A stretch of 64,000 nt of DNA from contig NZ_SZVW01000006.1 of the NCBI RefSeq assembly GCF_007655005.1, forward strand, positions 248,001 to 312,000, given 5' to 3'. A program made the position numbers and the translations under genes. The DNA is from Streptomyces tibetensis (GTDB taxonomy: Bacteria > Actinomycetota > Actinomycetes > Streptomycetales > Streptomycetaceae). Positions 43,564 to 51,540 of this stretch are shown here, piece after piece. Under the pieces are notes generated by a model. The model ran no database searches. It was not told the DNA's origin and worked only from the letters and a program-made list of their open reading frames with translations. The stretch's first letter is position 1. Each line of letters begins with the position of its first letter.

Positions 43564-44844
43564 TCAGGCAGCCTGGGCCGTCTCTGGGCCGTCGGGCGTC
43601 TGTGGGCCGTCATGAGCGTGACCGGATGCCCGGTACATCGCGGAGATGGCTTTCCGGGTGCGGGTCTCACTGGACGGCATCAGGTGCGTGTAGACGCGGA
43701 GGGTGAAGCCCGGATCGCTGTGGCCGAGGTAGAGGCTCAAGGCCTTGATGCTCTCCCCGGCGTCCAGGAGGACCGAGGCGTAGAAGTGCCGCAGGGCGTG
43801 CATGCCGTGTTCGCGGGCGGCGGCGTAGCGCTCGCCTTTCTCAGGGGCCGGGATGATGCCGGCGGTTGCGAGCGCGGGTTTCCATGCCTGGTCGTTGAAC
43901 GCCTGGCTCCAGATGGCAGCGCCGATGCCGCTCGTGAAGAGGAGCCGGTGCGTGACCTTGGGGCCGGTCGGGGTCAGCCAGGGCAAGGTGACGTCGACGG
44001 GAGGGGAGGCCGCCATGTGCTCACGGAGCGCGGCCCGCACCTCCGGGTCGAGGGGGACGTCACGCAGCTTGCCGCGCTTGGGCGGGGCGAAGACCAGCGT
44101 GCCGCGAACCTTCTTGACCTGCTGGCGGACGTATAGCCAGCCGAGGTCTCCGATGTTGTCGACGGCCAGGCCGAAGATCTCACCCTGTCGCAGGCCGCAC
44201 CCGGCACCGAGGTCGACCATGGCCCGGTAGCGCTCGGGGAGGCCCGAGCGTACGCCGAAGACCTGTTGCGCAGTCCACGGATGAACACGTGACGGCACGG
44301 GACGGGGAGCCTTGACCGATCGAGCACGGCAGGGATTGGAGGCCAGGAGACGATCATCCACGGCCGCGTTCAGCACCGAGGAGACAGCGTCGAAGATGAG
44401 GCGCCGGTACTGGGCGGACGCTACGACGTCTTCGAGCTGGCGGTTCCAGTCGCGGATGTGCTCGGGCTGGAAGGAACCGATGGGGCGGGTTCCAAGGTAG
44501 GGCAGGGCGTGAAGGCGGAGCCTGCCTTCCACGGCAGCCCTACTGGTCAGATCGGTCGTGAGGGCGGCCAGCCAACGGTCGGCGTACTCGCGGAAGGTGG
44601 TGCGAGCGGCCCTCGGGTCGATGTACTGCCCCCGGGCCATGTCGGCTTCTACGTTGGTCAGCCAGGTGTCCGCCAAGCGCTTCTGCTTGTCCGGGAAGCT
44701 CTTCGACTTCTCTGTGCCGTCCGGGCCGATGTAGCGGGCGCGGTAGCGCATGCCGTTGCCGTGACGGTCGGTCTTGACCTTGCGAGTCTTGCCGTCCGCG
44801 CCCACCTCGGTCCGGTACCAACGGTCCTGGATGTGCCCGGCCAT
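43564..44844 (-). CDS. int: tyrosine site-specific integrase of AICE
   Basis: The product is 426 aa. An N-terminal arm-binding-like region and a SAM-like core-binding domain (FREYADRWLAAL...) precede the catalytic domain. The catalytic residues are Arg219 (GLRQGEIFGL), His349 and Arg352 (MHALRHFYAS), His375 (LGHSDPGF) and Tyr385 (RVYTHLM). The ATG at 44844 overlaps the TGA of xis (TGATG). It would recombine attP with the chromosomal site upstream of ettA. The last codons contain three CTGGGCCGT-like repeats that may double as arm-binding sites. Confidence 0.95.
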   Translation of the reverse strand: MAGHIQDRWYRTEVGADGKTRKVKTDRHGNGMRYRARYIGPDGTEKSKSFPDKQKRLADTWLTNVEADMARGQYIDPRAARTTFREYADRWLAALTTDLTSRAAVEGRLRLHALPYLGTRPIGSFQPEHIRDWNRQLEDVVASAQYRRLIFDAVSSVLNAAVDDRLLASNPCRARSVKAPRPVPSRVHPWTAQQVFGVRSGLPERYRAMVDLGAGCGLRQGEIFGLAVDNIGDLGWLYVRQQVKKVRGTLVFAPPKRGKLRDVPLDPEVRAALREHMAASPPVDVTLPWLTPTGPKVTHRLLFTSGIGAAIWSQAFNDQAWKPALATAGIIPAPEKGERYAAAREHGMHALRHFYASVLLDAGESIKALSLYLGHSDPGFTLRVYTHLMPSSETRTRKAISAMYRASGHAHDGPQTPDGPETAQAA

Positions 44845-45041
44845 CAGGCAGCCTCCCCGAGCTGGGAGTCCACCCAGGCCCGCACGTCATCCGGGTCGAA
44901 GCGGAGATGCCGGCCGACTCGGAAGCCGCGGGGACCGGTGCGCTTACGGCGCCACTGGTAGACGGTCTCGACGCTGGGCAGCTCGAACATCTCGACCAGG
45001 TCCTCAGGCGTCAGGAAGCGGTTCGGCAGCTCTGAGGCCAT
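44844..45041 (-). CDS. xis: excisionase (HTH_17/AlpA-like)
   Basis: The product is 65 aa from ATG 45041. The winged-helix sequence FLTPEDLVEMFELPSVETVY followed by QWRRKRTGPRGFRVGRHLRF and DVRAWVDSQ is typical of AICE excisionases. It lies between rep (2 nt after the rep stop) and int, the pSAM2 order. It would direct the integrase towards excision. Confidence 0.9.
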   Translation of the reverse strand: MASELPNRFLTPEDLVEMFELPSVETVYQWRRKRTGPRGFRVGRHLRFDPDDVRAWVDSQLGEAA

Positions 45042-45043
45042 GG

Positions 45044-46417
45044 TCACCACTCCTCTTCGATGAGTTGGTCGCGTAGGGCTTCGCGGGCGGTTTCCCGGTT
45101 GAGTTGGAGGTCGCGGGCGATGGTGGCGGCGAGGGCGGATTCGCCGGGGGTGTGGCCGTGCCCGGCGTACTGCCAGTCGGCCAGGACCAGGACGGTGTCC
45201 GGCTCGCGGTCCTCCAGGCCGAGGGCGGCGTGTTCCTGGGCGGCGCGGTAGTCGGCGCGGGCCTGCCGGAGGGCGCCGAGGGTGGTCGAGTAGCGACGGG
45301 ACTTGGAGGAGAAGTGGCCCCGGAAGCCGAGCATGTGAGCCCAGGCCCACAGACGCCGGTCCGGGTAGAGCGGGTCGAGCTGCTTGCAGGCCTCGATGAG
45401 GCGGCGAGTGTGGTCCGGGACCTGGTGACGGTCCAGCTCGGCGAGTTCGCCGATGCGGCGGTCGAGAGTGCCGGTGTTCTCGGCGGCCTTGGTGGCGTAC
45501 TTGGCAACGTAGGAGGCGACGGCCTGTTCAGTGATGTCGGAGCCATCGCCGAAGGCCTTCACGGGCCGGACGTCGAGCTGTCGACCCCAGCGGAAGGTAC
45601 GGGCCGGTTGGTCCTCAGCGGCCGGGACCGAGACCGAGGTGTAGGAGTGCGCGGCAGCTGCTCGGATCGCGTCGGCGAGGAGGTCGACCGTCGCCCAGGA
45701 CGGCGGCGCGGTGTCCGGTCCGTCGGGGCCGTCGATGCGAATCACGGCGTGGAAGTGCAGGGCGCCGCGCTTTTGGAACTCGGCGACCTTGCCGTAGGAG
45801 AGCCGGGCGCACTCCTTCAACTCGCGCTGGGTGATGCCAGCGCGGGCGGCGATCTCGCGGCGGAGCCGGTTGGTGAAGCGCTGCCAGAGCTGCCCGGAGT
45901 GGTTGTTGAACAGCACAGCGCCCGCGTAGTCATACGTGACCGGGTCCAGCGCGGTGCCGAGGGCGGGGTCGTCAGCGCCATGGCGGGTGCCGCAGCGGCA
46001 GACTCCCCGGTCGGGACGGTTGTGCACCGGGCCGAAGGAGGGCGCGGTGAGGGTGGCGAAGACCCTCGGATGATCCCGGACGGTGGCGGGAATGTCGCGT
46101 CGGTCGTCCCCGGCCAGGCCCGCGCGGATCAGGTGATAGGTGTCGCCCGCGTAGGTCCAGGCGCAGGAGGGGCAGCGGGAGGCACGGCGGTTGCCGCAGG
46201 CAAGGCGGAGGCGTCCGCCCGGCTCGTTCGCGGTGGAATAGTGGTGCAGGGTCTCGCCGGTGGTCTTGTCCTTGTGAAGGGTCCAGCCGGTGAGGTGGAT
46301 GGGGTCGGCGCAGCCGCCGGTGCGGCGGATCTGCTCGTGCCAGCGGTGGTAGTCGGAGGCCGAGGCCACCCTCAGCAGGTCGCCGAGGGTGGTCGGGTCG
46401 AGCAGCGTGTCAGGCAC
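45044..46417 (-). CDS. replication initiator (RepSA-like)
   Basis: The product is 457 aa from GTG 46417. It shows the RepSA-type pattern: a Cys-rich N-terminal part (CPSCAWTYAGDTYHLIRAGL, GVCRCGTRH), FATLTAPSFGPVH and the metal-site-like RGALHFHAVIRIDG. A late segment ASYVAKYATKAAE lies near the expected catalytic region. Such proteins start rolling-circle replication of excised pSAM2-type elements. The gene overlaps the small zinc-motif gene upstream by 8 nt. The catalytic tyrosine is not assigned with certainty. Confidence 0.88.
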   Translation of the reverse strand: MPDTLLDPTTLGDLLRVASASDYHRWHEQIRRTGGCADPIHLTGWTLHKDKTTGETLHHYSTANEPGGRLRLACGNRRASRCPSCAWTYAGDTYHLIRAGLAGDDRRDIPATVRDHPRVFATLTAPSFGPVHNRPDRGVCRCGTRHGADDPALGTALDPVTYDYAGAVLFNNHSGQLWQRFTNRLRREIAARAGITQRELKECARLSYGKVAEFQKRGALHFHAVIRIDGPDGPDTAPPSWATVDLLADAIRAAAAHSYTSVSVPAAEDQPARTFRWGRQLDVRPVKAFGDGSDITEQAVASYVAKYATKAAENTGTLDRRIGELAELDRHQVPDHTRRLIEACKQLDPLYPDRRLWAWAHMLGFRGHFSSKSRRYSTTLGALRQARADYRAAQEHAALGLEDREPDTVLVLADWQYAGHGHTPGESALAATIARDLQLNRETAREALRDQLIEEEW

Positions 46418-46595
46418 GGGCGCCCTCCCGGACGCGGCGGGCGGGGACGGTGCCCAGGCCGTTGCAGGCCCGGCAGTCGACGGTGATGGTGAGCAGGTGG
46501 CCGTGCTGGTCGCGGCCGCCGGTGGTGATGGCGGCGGTGGCGAAGCCGTCGCAGTTCGGGCAGATGCGGGCTGTCGGTGTGGTGCGGTGCGTCAT
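46410..46595 (-). CDS. small CxxC zinc-motif protein of AICE
   Basis: The product is 61 aa from ATG 46595. It has two CxxC pairs (ICPNCDGF and DCRACNGL) separated by ~27 residues, the layout of a small zinc ribbon. It overlaps rep by 8 nt and so belongs to the transfer/replication operon. Such small proteins are common next to AICE rep genes; their role is not known to me. Confidence 0.75.
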   Translation of the reverse strand: MTHRTTPTARICPNCDGFATAAITTGGRDQHGHLLTITVDCRACNGLGTVPARRVREGARA

Positions 46596-46684
46596 GCTGG
46601 GGGTTCCTTCCGGTTCGTTGGATCGGACAGGGACGGCGCCCGGAGCGGACGAGACTTGGCGGTTGAGGCCGCTCCGGGTGCCGG

Positions 46685-47008
46685 TCAGCGTCGCTTCGTC
46701 TCCGAGGCGAGCAGCGAGCGCAGGACGACGGCGCAGACGGCGACCGAGGCGCCGGTGATGGCGACCGCCAGGAGCATGGAGACCAGGACGGCGCCGACGA
46801 CCAGGACCACGGCGGTGCCGCCGCCGACGAGGGCGAGCGCGGTGCCGGGGGTGAGCTGCACCGTCGGCCGTGCATGCGCCGGAGCCGGGGCCACGGCAGC
46901 GGGCGGCGGGGTCTGGGCGGCCCGGACGATGGTGGTCGGCTCAACCACGGCAGGCGGGGTGACGTGGCCAGTGGGTGTGGGCATGGTCGGGATCTTCGGG
47001 CGGAACAT
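46685..47008 (-). CDS. Spd-like small membrane protein
   Basis: The product is 107 aa from ATG 47008. An Ala/Pro/Thr-rich N-terminal half is followed by two adjoining hydrophobic stretches (ALALVGGGTAVVLVVGAVLV and LLAVAITGASVAVCAVVL), then a short basic tail. Size, topology and place fit the spread (Spd) proteins that move transferred DNA between hyphal compartments. Confidence 0.7.
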   Translation of the reverse strand: MFRPKIPTMPTPTGHVTPPAVVEPTTIVRAAQTPPPAAVAPAPAHARPTVQLTPGTALALVGGGTAVVLVVGAVLVSMLLAVAITGASVAVCAVVLRSLLASETKRR

Positions 47009-47035
47009 CGGCAGTTCTCCCTTCTGGGCAGGCGG

Positions 47036-47191
47036 TTACTTGATGAAGGTGTCGATGGCGGGGGCGAGGACGCTGTCGGCGAGGAGGAAGCCGCCGAGCA
47101 GCAGGACGGCGATGAGCCAGGCCGGCGGGCGGATGAGCTTGACGCCGAGGTAGCCGACGACGAGCAGCGCGAGCCAGAGCGGTACTTCCAT
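47036..47191 (-). CDS. tiny membrane protein of AICE
   Basis: A 51-codon frame from ATG 47191 to TAA 47036-47038 encodes an almost wholly hydrophobic peptide with two spans (PLWLALLVVGYLGVKLI and AWLIAVLLLGGFLLADSVLA). It fits exactly in the gap between two spread genes on the same strand, which supports it as real. A spread function is inferred from place. Confidence 0.65.
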   Translation of the reverse strand: MEVPLWLALLVVGYLGVKLIRPPAWLIAVLLLGGFLLADSVLAPAIDTFIK

Positions 47192-47204
47192 GGCGGGGGG
47201 CCTC

Positions 47205-47396
47205 CTAGCGGACGCGGCAGCGGTGGGTGCGGGCGGCGAGCTGGGCGGCGGACTGGCTTCCGTAGTCGGAGGACCAGCCGCAGCGGTCGGCGGTGCACAC
47301 GGCGGCGTACTTGGTCTGGCCGTGGCGGTCGCGGTGGGTGCCGATCTGCACGGGGCCGATGCGCATCACGGAGTGGAAGTGGTCGCGGGCGGGCAT
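47205..47396 (-). CDS. mobile element transfer-type small protein
   Basis: The product is 63 aa from ATG 47396. It begins MPARDHFHSVMRIGPVQIGT and carries a CTADRCGWSSDYGS segment with two cysteines and a late HRCRVR. From memory, proteins of this length and pattern are annotated as 'mobile element transfer protein' in Streptomyces AICEs. It lies between the tiny membrane protein gene and a 64-aa gene. Confidence 0.75.
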   Translation of the reverse strand: MPARDHFHSVMRIGPVQIGTHRDRHGQTKYAAVCTADRCGWSSDYGSQSAAQLAARTHRCRVR

Positions 47397-47397
47397 G

Positions 47398-47592
47398 TCA
47401 GTCGGTTTCCTCTCGGGTCAGGGCCGGGTCGGGGAAGGTGGCGCGGATACCGGCGGCGGTGGTCGGGTCGGTGGTGCGGCGGGCGGCTTCCTCGGCGAGC
47501 AGGTGGGCGAGGAGGGGCCGGTTTGCGGCGGCCATCTCGTGGGCGGCGTCGAGGTGGTCGGCGGCGGTCAGGTCGGCCGGGTCACTGGTCAT
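47398..47592 (-). CDS. hypothetical AICE protein
   Basis: The product is 64 aa from ATG 47592. It is acidic and probably all-helical (LTAADHLDAAHEMAAANRPL, LAHLLAEEAARR). It has no motif that I recognise. The 1-nt gap to the next gene and same-strand packing support translation as part of the spread operon. Confidence 0.65.
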   Translation of the reverse strand: MTSDPADLTAADHLDAAHEMAAANRPLLAHLLAEEAARRTTDPTTAAGIRATFPDPALTREETD

Positions 47593-47610
47593 GGCTGTCT
47601 CCCGTCGATG

Positions 47611-48276
47611 TCAGGCGAGTTGGGCGGCGATGGCGTCGGCCAGGTGGGGCGGGACGCCGAGGCGGGCGCGCAGGGTGTCGGTGTCGATTGGCGAGCCGGT
47701 ACGGGTGCGGTGGTCGTCGGCGACCTTGCGGGCGTGGTCGACCAGCGCGGCCGGGACCGGCGAGGCCGGGGCGGGCTCGGGAGCCGGGAGGACCGGAATG
47801 TCGTCGACCGCCGGGACCGGCTCAGGCACGGGCTCCGGTTCGGTCTCGGTAACCGGCTCGGGGTTCGGCTCGGGGATCGGGGCTGCGGGTGCCGGCGGAT
47901 CCGGCACCGGGTCGGTGGTGGAGTGGGCGAGGAGGGTGCCGCCCATGAAGGCCAGGGCGGGCCAGGCGGCGACGAGGATGCGCAGCCAGGCCGGGACGTG
48001 GTCGAGGTCGAGGAGTCCGGCGGTGGCGACGTTCGCACCCAGCGAGGCGACCAGGGCGATCACGAACCAGCACCAGGCCAGCCGTGAGGGGCCGTCCGAG
48101 CGGAGTCGGCGCCAGGAGGCGACCAGGAGCAGGTCGACGCTGATCGGGTAGGCCCAGGCTTTCCAGCCGTCCTGTCCGGCAGCGGCGGCGAGGTCGTGGA
48201 GGTGGGCGAAGGACAGCGCCCCGGCGATGACGGCCTGGACCAGGACGGCGTCGACGCGGAGAGCGGGGCGAGTCAT
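47611..48276 (-). CDS. DUF2637 membrane protein (Spd-like)
   Basis: The product is 221 aa from ATG 48276. The frame is open further upstream without coding character. Four spans in the first ~125 residues (AVIAGALSFAHLHDLAAAAG, WAYPISVDLLLVASW, FVIALVASLGANVATAGLL and LRILVAAWPALAFMGGTLLA) give the DUF2637 pattern. A Pro/Glu-rich linker and a C-terminal helical domain (TDTLRARLGVPPHLADAI) follow. DUF2637 proteins occur in conjugative elements next to tra; a spread or regulatory role is likely. Confidence 0.82.
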   Translation of the reverse strand: MTRPALRVDAVLVQAVIAGALSFAHLHDLAAAAGQDGWKAWAYPISVDLLLVASWRRLRSDGPSRLAWCWFVIALVASLGANVATAGLLDLDHVPAWLRILVAAWPALAFMGGTLLAHSTTDPVPDPPAPAAPIPEPNPEPVTETEPEPVPEPVPAVDDIPVLPAPEPAPASPVPAALVDHARKVADDHRTRTGSPIDTDTLRARLGVPPHLADAIAAQLA

Positions 48277-48358
48277 CACGGCTCCTTCTGGTGATGTGGC
48301 ATGGGAGGGGTAGGGACCTGGCGCGAAGCGGTCACGCCGACCGGAGATGACGGGTGGA

Positions 48359-49714
48359 TCAGGCGGTGGCGGGGGCTGTCTTGGACAGCGGCACCCGGGC
48401 CGAGGGCAGCGCGGCAACTGCGGGCCGGTAGGGCGCCAGGGCGGGCACGTCGGGGGTGCGGTCGGCGTACTTGTTGCAGGTGTTCACGGCCTGGCGCAGC
48501 GAGGTTTGCGGGGCGCGGATGCGGTGCCAGCCACCGGTCGAGTCACCGGCTATGGCCACCCCGCGCGTTTCGGCGGGTATCTGGATAGCGGCCAGGACGG
48601 CATCCGGAGAGATGTCACCGAAGGCCATATTCGCCGAGGTCTCGTCGTTGACGCGGTGGGCAGTGCGGCCAGTGAGCTGGGCACGGAGCATGGTGATGCC
48701 CTTGCCGAGTTCGGACCCGAAGCGCTGCCCGCAGATCTCCAGATAGATCCCGGCCGCGCGGCCGAGCTGGGCGAGGCGGACCAGCGCGGTGATGATCCGG
48801 TCCCGGCGCTTCTCCTCGTCCTTGCTGGCGAAGAGGGCGAGTTCGGCGACCTCGTCGACCAGGATCACGACCGGGACGGGGCGGATGTCGTCGGGCAGGT
48901 CCCAGATGTCGGCGGCTATCTCCGCATCCGGCACCGCGACACTGATGCGCTGCTCGGCCCGGATGAGTTGGTAGACCTCCTCCATGTGGGACACCAGAGC
49001 TTCCAGCAGTTCCAGGGCAGTGTCGGGATTGTCGGCCAGCGCGGAGAACCGGCGCGCGAGCGGGAACAGTTCGACGCCTTGCTTGCAGTCGATGCCGACC
49101 AGGGCGACGTCCATCGGGGCGAGTCCGGCGACCAGGTTGCGCTGGTAGACGGACTTGCCGGACTCAGTGGCCCCGAGGGTCAGGCCGTGGGGAACGGCGC
49201 GGTAGTCGCGGTAGTGCACCGAGCCGTCCTCCCGCAGCGCGACCGGAACCCGCATCGGACGGGTGTCGGTCTTGGCGGGCATCTGGACCTGCTTGAGCAC
49301 GTCATAGCCGGTCATCTGCACCTCAACGACACCGGAGCGCACCTCTCGTGAGGTCACGCCGTACATCCCGAAGGAGTGCCGCAACCGGTCCGTAGAGGCC
49401 GCCACGTCGAAGGCGTCCTGTCCGGGCCGGAGCTTGAGCCGCAGGACGAGACCGGTCCGGGTCGGGCGCAGACGCAAGATGCGCGGCGGGCGGGACTCCG
49501 GCACCGGCCGGTTGGCCACACGGGCCAGCGCCAGCCGCCAGCGCGACGGCGGAACCGTCAGCCCGCACGCCTCCATGACCGAGCCGTAGCGGACCAGCAC
49601 CCGCACCGTGGCGAGCACGACCCCGAAGGTCAGCCAGTACCAGGCGGGGCGCCGCCACCGCAGAAGACCCGCAGCGGCGACGACCACAACCACAGCGACC
49701 ATGAACCAGGTCAT
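48359..49714 (-). CDS. FtsK/SpoIIIE-type conjugative translocase (TraSA-like)
   Basis: The product is 451 aa. One or two N-terminal spans (FMVAVVVVVAAAGLL, WYWLTFGVVLATVRVLV) precede the motor domain with Walker A LGATESGKSVYQ and Walker B VVILVDEVAEL. The sensor region RRDRIITALVRLAQLGRAAG follows. Such proteins translocate double-stranded DNA between mating hyphae. Its place upstream of the spread genes and downstream of the SCO3933-like gene is that of tra in pSAM2-type elements. Confidence 0.93.
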   Translation of the reverse strand: MTWFMVAVVVVVAAAGLLRWRRPAWYWLTFGVVLATVRVLVRYGSVMEACGLTVPPSRWRLALARVANRPVPESRPPRILRLRPTRTGLVLRLKLRPGQDAFDVAASTDRLRHSFGMYGVTSREVRSGVVEVQMTGYDVLKQVQMPAKTDTRPMRVPVALREDGSVHYRDYRAVPHGLTLGATESGKSVYQRNLVAGLAPMDVALVGIDCKQGVELFPLARRFSALADNPDTALELLEALVSHMEEVYQLIRAEQRISVAVPDAEIAADIWDLPDDIRPVPVVILVDEVAELALFASKDEEKRRDRIITALVRLAQLGRAAGIYLEICGQRFGSELGKGITMLRAQLTGRTAHRVNDETSANMAFGDISPDAVLAAIQIPAETRGVAIAGDSTGGWHRIRAPQTSLRQAVNTCNKYADRTPDVPALAPYRPAVAALPSARVPLSKTAPATA

Positions 49715-49716
49715 GA

Positions 49717-50070
49717 TCAGGCCGCTTCAGATGCCGAACCGGCAGCGGCCAGCGAGGTGACGGCGACGGCGCGGAAGGCGATGCCGTGCCGCTTCTGCCC
49801 GTTGAACTCGTTCTCCCACGGCCGCGCGATCAGCCCTGTCAGGGCCACCGGCGTGCCCATGGCCAGGTCACTGGAGATACCGGGCTCCGGGACGGCGACG
49901 GAAAGGATCTCGACCTCGTCGTTGGCCGCGAACATCACGTCCACGGTCATCAGCTTGACGCCGTCGGCGTCAATGGCGATCTCGCCGGTACGGCGGTCCC
50001 GCACCTTGGGCTGCGGAGCCTTGGCGACCATCACGGTCGCGGTGGACGTGTCTACGGGGATCTGACGCAT
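49717..50070 (-). CDS. SCO3933-family regulatory protein
   Basis: The product is 117 aa from ATG 50070, with AGGGAG upstream. The frame is open to 50220, but that part runs through the operator region. The segments PQPKVRDRRTGEIAIDADGV and LTGLIARPWENEFNGQKRHG match a small protein found directly upstream of tra in many AICEs (SCO3933 family, from memory). It is the first gene of the long minus-strand transfer operon and ends 2 nt before tra starts. Confidence 0.78.
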   Translation of the reverse strand: MRQIPVDTSTATVMVAKAPQPKVRDRRTGEIAIDADGVKLMTVDVMFAANDEVEILSVAVPEPGISSDLAMGTPVALTGLIARPWENEFNGQKRHGIAFRAVAVTSLAAAGSASEAA

Positions 50071-50185
50071 GATGGAACTCCCTTGAGAGGGGCGGGAGCG
50101 GCGTACTTGCTTGGCGGTGGGTCGCCGCTCCTGTGAATGTGGATGGAATGCCGCAGCAAAGCCGCGGAGTGCTTCGCGCCACCAA

Positions 50186-50223
50186 CTGGTGCGCACCAGA
50201 AGGTTGCATCTGGTGCGCACCAG
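50186..50223. promoter_or_regulatory. twin palindromic operator upstream of transfer operon
   Basis: Two identical 14-bp perfect palindromes (ctggtgcgcaccag) occupy 50186-50199 and 50210-50223, a centre-to-centre distance of 24 nt. They lie ~115-155 nt upstream of the SCO3933-type gene and ~190-225 nt upstream of the divergent Xre-type gene, well placed to control both. Confidence 0.7.
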
Positions 50224-50314
50224 ATGTCAAGCGCTGTCGCGGGCCCGGCTCCTCAACTCGCCTGACTGCGACGGTTCCAGGAAAGCGCGCCAGGCAACGT
50301 CCCGGTAGACAACA

Positions 50315-50341
50315 GGGGTTAACACCCGACCGGTTAACCCC
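50315..50341. promoter_or_regulatory. inverted repeat before Xre-TPR gene
   Basis: 9-bp arms (ggggttaac and gttaacccc) flank a 9-nt spacer, 71 nt before the Xre-type start. It is a possible autoregulatory operator. Confidence 0.55.
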
Positions 50342-50412
50342 TCCCTACCTGCGCTGATGTGAGGCATCCTGCTGTTACGACTCAACAACCCCAGGAGGAA
50401 CGGCAGTAGCGC

Positions 50413-51540
50413 ATGAGTGGACTCAAGGCAGCACGCACGGCACGGACCTGGTCGCAAGAGCATCTGGTGCGGGAGATCGAGCGCCATGCGCGTCAGCACA
50501 TGCTCACCGTCGCCTCAACCGCGAGTTTGCGAGTGTACGTCTCGGAATGGGAGAACGGTCGACGAACGATCTCCAGCTACTACGCCAAGATCCTCCGGGC
50601 CCTTCTCGGCATCACTGACGCCGAACTCGGAGGCGGAGCGCAACCGCCGGCACCCACCACGGCAGACGGGTACGACGAGCTGATAGACCGGATCGACGAG
50701 GCGCGGAACGTCAGCCTGACCATGGTGAAGACGTTCATGGACCAGACTGAACTGCTCCGGACCATCGACCGCCAGATGGGCGCCGCAAGCCTGGTCGACC
50801 AGATGACCGCCCACCTGACGCGGCTGGAGGACGCCCTCACCTTCGCCGTGCTCCCGGAGACTCGACGCCCCGTTGCCCTGGCGCTGACCGGCGCGGCAAC
50901 GCTCGCGGCCTGGCAGGCCCTTGATGTGGGAGCCGTCGAACGAGCCTGGCGTCACTACGAGCTGGGGAAGCGCGCCGCCCAGGAGGCCGAGGAACCCATG
51001 TACCTCGCCCACGCCACCGCCGAGCAGGCATACGTGCTCTGCGACGCCGGACGCCCCGAAATGGCGGTGCATCTGGTTCGAGAAGCGCAGCGTCTCGGAG
51101 GACAGGGCATGTCTCCGCGGCTCAGAGCATGGCTCCACGCAGCCGAAGCGGAGATCTGCGCCCGAGCTGGGCTCCAGGAGGATTGTCGACGGGCTCTTGA
51201 GCTTGCGATGCGCCATCTGCCCTCAGGAGATGAAGCCCGTGATCCGGACATGCTGAGCATCTTCTTGAACGAAGGCCACCTCACCAGGTGGCGCGGGAAT
51301 GCACTCGCCCTGATCGGCGATGGCGAGGCGGTGGACAACCTGTATGCCGCACTGGAGACGACCGACCCCACGTTCGTCCGAGCATCGGCAGGACTCCACT
51401 GCGACTTGGCCCAAGCCCACCTTGCCCGCGGAGAGCACGACCAAGTCAGAAAGCACCTGCGGCAAGCCCGTCTCATGGCGAGCCGGACCAAGTCAGTACG
51501 TCACAGGCGCCGGATAGAGCAGCTCACGCAGCGGTTGTAG
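50413..51540 (+). CDS. Xre-type HTH regulator with TPR-like region
   Basis: The product is 375 aa from ATG 50413. The HTH-like N-terminus contains MSGLKAARTARTWSQEHLVR, then YVSEWENGRRTISSYYAKIL. The remainder is helical with TPR-like repeats (AWRHYELGKRAAQEA, AEQAYVLCDAGRPEMAVHLV, LHCDLAQAHLARGEHDQVRK). Regulators with this layout often respond to peptides or partner proteins. It is divergent from the transfer operon across the twin operator and overlaps the convergent GntR-Nudix gene by 17 nt. It may play the activator role that Pra has in pSAM2; this is an inference. Confidence 0.82.
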   Translation: MSGLKAARTARTWSQEHLVREIERHARQHMLTVASTASLRVYVSEWENGRRTISSYYAKILRALLGITDAELGGGAQPPAPTTADGYDELIDRIDEARNVSLTMVKTFMDQTELLRTIDRQMGAASLVDQMTAHLTRLEDALTFAVLPETRRPVALALTGAATLAAWQALDVGAVERAWRHYELGKRAAQEAEEPMYLAHATAEQAYVLCDAGRPEMAVHLVREAQRLGGQGMSPRLRAWLHAAEAEICARAGLQEDCRRALELAMRHLPSGDEARDPDMLSIFLNEGHLTRWRGNALALIGDGEAVDNLYAALETTDPTFVRASAGLHCDLAQAHLARGEHDQVRKHLRQARLMASRTKSVRHRRRIEQLTQRL

